Source: JAWPMT01 sp965601475 (GTDB lineage Bacteria; Bacteroidota; Bacteroidia; Cytophagales; Cyclobacteriaceae). Taken from it: a stretch of DNA of 64,000 nucleotides. Position 1 is the stretch's first letter. The number at the start of each line of letters is the position of its first letter. The stretch lies in NCBI GenBank assembly GCA_965601475.1, contig OZ271832.1, forward strand, positions 3,100,001-3,164,000, given 5' to 3'. The position numbers were made by a program, and so were the translations under genes. The notes under the pieces were generated by a model that saw nothing but the letters and a program-made list of their open reading frames with translations, was not told the origin of the DNA and did no database searches. This document shows positions 60,790-64,000 of this stretch, in pieces.

Positions 60790-61176
60790 TTATCGTTTAC
60801 TGAATTGGAATCTTCTTCTCGCCTTTCTACGGCCGTATTTCTTTCTTTCGACCATTCGAGGGTCTCTCGTCAGGAAGCCTTCTTGCTTCAGAGAAGGTTT
60901 GTACTCCTCATTGGTTTCAACCAAGGCCCTGGAGATGCCGAGCCTGATGGCTTCAGCCTGACCTTTCATTCCACCGCCGTCTACATTAATCTTGAAGTCG
61001 AAGTTTCCATCTTCCTCTACCTTCACCAAGGGTTGCTTGACGATGATTTGAAGTACCTCCGACGGGAAGTATGTCCCCAAGTCCCGTCCGTTCACTTTGA
61101 TCTCCCCCTTGCCCTTGCTCATGTATACGCGAGCTACGGAGGTTTTTCTTCGGCCTATTGTGTTGATAACTTCCAT
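60790..61176 (-). CDS. rpsI: 30S ribosomal protein S9
   Basis: A 128-residue S9 starting with IGRRKTSVARVY and ending in the KKYGRRKARRRFQFSKR tail that reaches the ribosomal P site. GGGMKGQAEAIRLGISRAL is typical. It follows rplM by 5 bases. Confidence 0.98.
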   Translation of the reverse strand: MEVINTIGRRKTSVARVYMSKGKGEIKVNGRDLGTYFPSEVLQIIVKQPLVKVEEDGNFDFKINVDGGGMKGQAEAIRLGISRALVETNEEYKPSLKQEGFLTRDPRMVERKKYGRRKARRRFQFSKR

Positions 61177-61181
61177 TCAGT

Positions 61182-61628
61182 TTAAAGCTTTACTTCTTTT
61201 GGCGTTTGTGCTTCATGAGGGTGCTCTGAACCTTCGTAAACATGAAGATTCTTGAACAGTTGACGTCCAAGCCGGTTCTTGGGCAGCATGCCTCGAACAG
61301 CTTTTTCGATCAATATGGTTGAAGACTTGGTGTTCTTAACTTCAAGCGGAGTTTGCATTCTTTGCCCACCTGGATATCCCGTGTGTCGCACGTACACCTT
61401 GTCAGTCCATTTTTTTCCTGTCAATCGGATCTTATCCGCATTGATGACGATTACGTTGTCGCCACAGTCCACGTGAGGGGTGTAATCAGCCTTGTGCTTA
61501 CCACGAATGATCTTGGCCACTTCACTGGCCAATCTCCCTAGAACTTTGCCGTCACCATCTACGACTACCCAGCTTTTTTGAGCTGTAGCCTTGTTGACTG
61601 ATATTGTCTTATAACTTAAAGTATCCAA
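61182..61628 (-). CDS. rplM: 50S ribosomal protein L13
   Basis: The 148-residue L13 has WVVVDGDGKVLGRLASEVAKIIRGKHK and MLPKNRLGRQLFKNLHVYEGSEHPHEAQ. The TTG at 61628 is the start: it gives the N-terminus MDTLSYKT that is usual in Bacteroidota, and no ATG is near. It heads the operon rplM-rpsI-rpsB-tsf. Confidence 0.97.
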   Translation of the reverse strand: MDTLSYKTISVNKATAQKSWVVVDGDGKVLGRLASEVAKIIRGKHKADYTPHVDCGDNVIVINADKIRLTGKKWTDKVYVRHTGYPGGQRMQTPLEVKNTKSSTILIEKAVRGMLPKNRLGRQLFKNLHVYEGSEHPHEAQTPKEVKL

Positions 61629-61673
61629 AACTTGCTATTTTACCGTATTTAGACCCCTCCTGAAAAAGGGACA

Positions 61674-61705
61674 CAAAAATAGAAGTTTATTATTTAGAAT
61701 ACAAA
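61674..61705 (-). promoter_or_regulatory. Promoter of the rplM operon
   Basis: On the minus strand TTTG (61705-61702), 20 bases, then TATTTTTG (61681-61674); both match the consensus exactly. The roughly 38-base leader downstream contains a small hairpin (CCCTTTTTCAGGAGGG) that could be a site for L13 feedback, though that is a guess. Confidence 0.75.
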
Positions 61706-61720
61706 GAATAGATTGAATGA

Positions 61721-62446
61721 CTATTCGTTTTTCTTGAGTTGCTTCAAAACCACTTCAAAATCTTTGTTGTGTGCTGCATGAACTTTGATTTCAGCGCCTT
61801 TTGCGTTTATGAAAGTGATGCCTTCCGCGTGCAAAGCCATTCGCTTCATTAGAGGCTGTTCCTCCTCGTACTTACCTATTTTATAGTTTTTCTTGACTTC
61901 AGATAAGAATATGGGTTTGCCACCGTACATCTCGTCCCCACAGATGGGTACGCCTAGGTGAGCGAGGTGTACTCGGATTTGATGCATACGACCAGTGAAC
62001 GGCATGCAAGCCACAAGCGTGTGGGCCTTATATATATGGAGCGTTTTAATGAATGTGAGCGCCTGCTTCCCCTGCATGTGATCAACACGCGAACGATTGG
62101 AAGTGGTGAATAAGGGGATATCTACTTCTTCGTCCAGTTCATGCCTGCCAGGTATTAGTGCATGGTAAAGTTTCTGCACTTCTCTTTGGGTGAGGATTGC
62201 CGAAAAGTGCTTGTACGCTTCATTGTGTTTAGAAATGACAAGGATACCTGAGGTGTCCTTATCGAGCCTGTGGCAGACCTGGGCCTCCTCGTGGTGGCTT
62301 CTGGCCAAATCCAGCATGTTGAGATGACTGGATCTGTCTGCCAATGTCGACACGAACGGAGGTTTGTTGACGATCAGATAGTCTTGATCCTCGTGCACGA
62401 CTAAGTCTGCTAGCGAGAGATTCTTCAGGGACTTAATCGTCTTCAT
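61721..62446 (-). CDS. RluA-family pseudouridine synthase
   Basis: A 241-residue enzyme that isomerises uridines in rRNA or tRNA. The active-site motif HRLDKDTSGILV carries the catalytic Asp; LIVNKPPFVSTL and GRMHQIRVHLAHLGVPICGDEMYGG are typical of RluA. No S4 domain is present, so the target rRNA site cannot be named. It overlaps the 3' end of the histidine kinase gene by 14 bases. Confidence 0.93.
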   Translation of the reverse strand: MKTIKSLKNLSLADLVVHEDQDYLIVNKPPFVSTLADRSSHLNMLDLARSHHEEAQVCHRLDKDTSGILVISKHNEAYKHFSAILTQREVQKLYHALIPGRHELDEEVDIPLFTTSNRSRVDHMQGKQALTFIKTLHIYKAHTLVACMPFTGRMHQIRVHLAHLGVPICGDEMYGGKPIFLSEVKKNYKIGKYEEEQPLMKRMALHAEGITFINAKGAEIKVHAAHNKDFEVVLKQLKKNE

Positions 62447-63503
62447 CCTCCGAAAGTAGAGCTTCTTCCGGAATTTTGCCCAATGGCAATCGAAAGCTAA
62501 AGGTCGAGCCTTCGCCTTTTTGACTGGTTACGTCTACCTTGGAGCCGTGAGCCTCCATGATGTGTTTTACAATAGATAGACCTAGACCCGTACCTCCTTT
62601 TTCTTTGGACCTACTCTTCTCCACCCTGTAGAAACGCTCGAAGATCCTTCCCAGGTCTTCTTCCGGTATACCTCGTCCATTGTCTTCTACCGCAACCAGA
62701 ATTTTATCGGGTTCCTTTTTGAAGCTCACCGTCACAAGTCCTCCCTTGCGTGTATACTTGATGCCGTTGACAATTAAGTTTACCATTACTTGATAGATAC
62801 GCTGATAGTCCGCGTATACATGGATCGGTGCGTAATCCTGATCAAGCGTGAGTTGAATCTGCCGTTTGTCCGCCTTGTCTTCCAATTGATCAAAGACTTC
62901 CCTTGTGATGCTGATGACATCGAAGTTTTCAAAATGCATCTTGATTTCGCCAGTTTCCATTTGCGAAATGGTGAGTAAGTCTTGCACGAGGATGTCAAGT
63001 CCATCGAGGCTCTTGGCTGCCTTTTTCAGGAATTTGTGCCGAACCTTCTTGTCCTCAACTGCTCCGTCCAGCAAAGTGTGTACAAACCCCTGGGCAGCGA
63101 AGATGGGGGTTTTTAGCTCATGAGAAACATCAGCCATAAACTCACGCCGAAAGGTCTCCATTTTTTTCAACTCCTCGATTTCCCGCTGCTTTGTTTCTAC
63201 GTAGTTCCGGATTTCCTTATTGATCTGCCGCAATGCGTTCACGGAAGACTTGTCACGCTGAGCGCCCAATGAAAGATCATTTTTGGCGATTTTCTCAAGA
63301 GCCAAATAGATCCTGTCGATTTCCCGGAAAAAGAGGAACTCCAAAACCAACCTCACCAGGATGTAGGTGGAAGAGAAAGACAGTCCAAATGCGACAAACA
63401 AAATAGTCTTCGTGATTTCCGGTAGCAGGGAGAGGAAAGCGGTGGTGATGGCCGCAATGCTTATGGCGAGCAAAATGGACAGCGCCCTGGCGTTTATGAT
63501 CAT
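62433..63503 (-). CDS. PhoR-like sensor histidine kinase
   Basis: A 356-residue kinase with two N-terminal membrane helices (about 8-28 and 33-55) and almost no periplasmic loop. A HAMP-like linker and coiled coil follow, then HisKA with His128 (ADVSHELKTPIFAAQG) and HATPase with NLIVNGIKYT, DNGRGIP, GGTGLGLSIV. With no periplasmic sensor it may sense the membrane or a partner protein. It lies 12 bases behind the response regulator gene and forms a two-component pair. Confidence 0.93.
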   Translation of the reverse strand: MIINARALSILLAISIAAITTAFLSLLPEITKTILFVAFGLSFSSTYILVRLVLEFLFFREIDRIYLALEKIAKNDLSLGAQRDKSSVNALRQINKEIRNYVETKQREIEELKKMETFRREFMADVSHELKTPIFAAQGFVHTLLDGAVEDKKVRHKFLKKAAKSLDGLDILVQDLLTISQMETGEIKMHFENFDVISITREVFDQLEDKADKRQIQLTLDQDYAPIHVYADYQRIYQVMVNLIVNGIKYTRKGGLVTVSFKKEPDKILVAVEDNGRGIPEEDLGRIFERFYRVEKSRSKEKGGTGLGLSIVKHIMEAHGSKVDVTSQKGEGSTFSFRLPLGKIPEEALLSEDEDD

Positions 63504-63515
63504 GTTGACACGTAA

Positions 63516-64000
63516 CTAGTTGGTGTCAAATTTGTATCCTACACCTTTTACAGTGGAAATATAGCCATCGCCGATTTTCTCCCGGACTTTTCTAATGTGA
63601 ACATCGACTGTCCTTGCCAGCACATATACATCTGTACCCCAGATATTCTTCAAGAGATCATCCCTGCTGAAGACTTTTCCGGGGTTCTGTGATAGGAAAT
63701 ACAGCAGCTCGAATTCTTTCTTTGGCAGGTTGATCTTATTGTCTCCCAGAGCCACTGTGTAGCTGGAACGATCTACGACCAAGTCGCCGACCTGAATTTT
63801 CTGTGATTCCTTTTTCTTCTTGGTTTCTCGCCTGAACATGGCATTGATTCTGCTCATGAGGGCCCGCGGCTTTATGGGTTTTGTGATATAGTCATCGGCG
63901 CCGATTTCGAAGGCGGCCACCTCCGAGTATTCTTCGGATCTGGCGGTCAGAAATATCACAAAAACGTTGGTAAGGTCAGGGATCTCGCGAATTTGCCGAC
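63516..64000 (-). CDS. PhoB/OmpR-type response regulator, truncated by the window edge
   Basis: The frame is open to the last base on the minus strand, so the N-terminal receiver half, including the phosphorylated Asp, is outside. Visible are the end of the receiver domain (VIFLTARSEEY, IGADDYITKPI with the conserved Lys) and the winged-helix DNA-binding domain (about 80 residues, LTKKEFELLYFLSQNPGKVFSR-like, VDVHIRKVREKIGDGYISTVKGVGYKF). It pairs with the adjacent PhoR-like kinase. Confidence 0.95.
   Translation of the reverse strand, partial: RQIREIPDLTNVFVIFLTARSEEYSEVAAFEIGADDYITKPIKPRALMSRINAMFRRETKKKKESQKIQVGDLVVDRSSYTVALGDNKINLPKKEFELLYFLSQNPGKVFSRDDLLKNIWGTDVYVLARTVDVHIRKVREKIGDGYISTVKGVGYKFDTN

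Overview
The window looks like chromosomal DNA of a marine-type Bacteroidota, most likely a Cytophagales-like gliding bacterium. The evidence is a Na+-translocating NADH:quinone reductase subunit, many lipoproteins and beta-barrel proteins of Bacteroidota type, the gene order rplM-rpsI-rpsB-tsf, and several promoters matching the Bacteroidota consensus (TTTG, 19-20 bases, TAnnTTTG) without sigma70-type -35 boxes. Genes are dense. Many start at GTG or TTG, and convergent genes usually overlap at their stop codons.

Layout. 1-8000: the end of nqrF with its terminator, an arginase-fold protein with a degraded metal site, a secreted S8 protease, small membrane proteins, hypoxanthine phosphoribosyltransferase, a secreted amidohydrolase and lipoprotein MsrA. 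8100-11720: an accessory patch made of a TIR-TPR protein facing a NACHT-type NTPase, an open 62-codon tail behind the NTPase, and an atypical tRNA-Arg(ACG). 11800-23700: housekeeping genes (rpoN, asnS, a phosphofructokinase, msrB), an orphan histidine kinase, a sterol-desaturase-family enzyme and secreted proteins, closed by tRNA-Arg(CCT). 23700-29200: hflX and a short exopolysaccharide set (GT4 glycosyltransferase, Wza-like lipoprotein, Wzc-like tyrosine kinase). 29300-35300: a TPR protein, then phosphosulfolactate synthase, a DUF368/PopT lipid-carrier transporter, aroE and uvrB. 35300-38500: a molybdate uptake operon. 38600-48900: lpd, small enzymes, a SAM-riboswitch-controlled metX-hom operon, a PagL-like protein, an SDR, and a PadR/MacB-type permease pair with a clear operator. 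48900-64000: translation and cell-division genes (rny, zapA, pheT, rpsT, tsf, rpsB, rpsI, rplM), radC, an alpha-L-rhamnosidase, an RluA-type pseudouridine synthase and a PhoR/PhoB-like two-component pair that runs off the end.

The best candidate for something new is the TIR-TPR/NACHT patch. Both proteins belong to classes used in bacterial immunity, they lie back to back on opposite strands, and a short open frame lies between them with its stop overlapping the TIR gene's stop. The patch sits on the 3' side of a divergent tRNA gene. No integrase, transposase, CRISPR array or phage gene was seen. All function calls are from reading the sequences; no database search was made.
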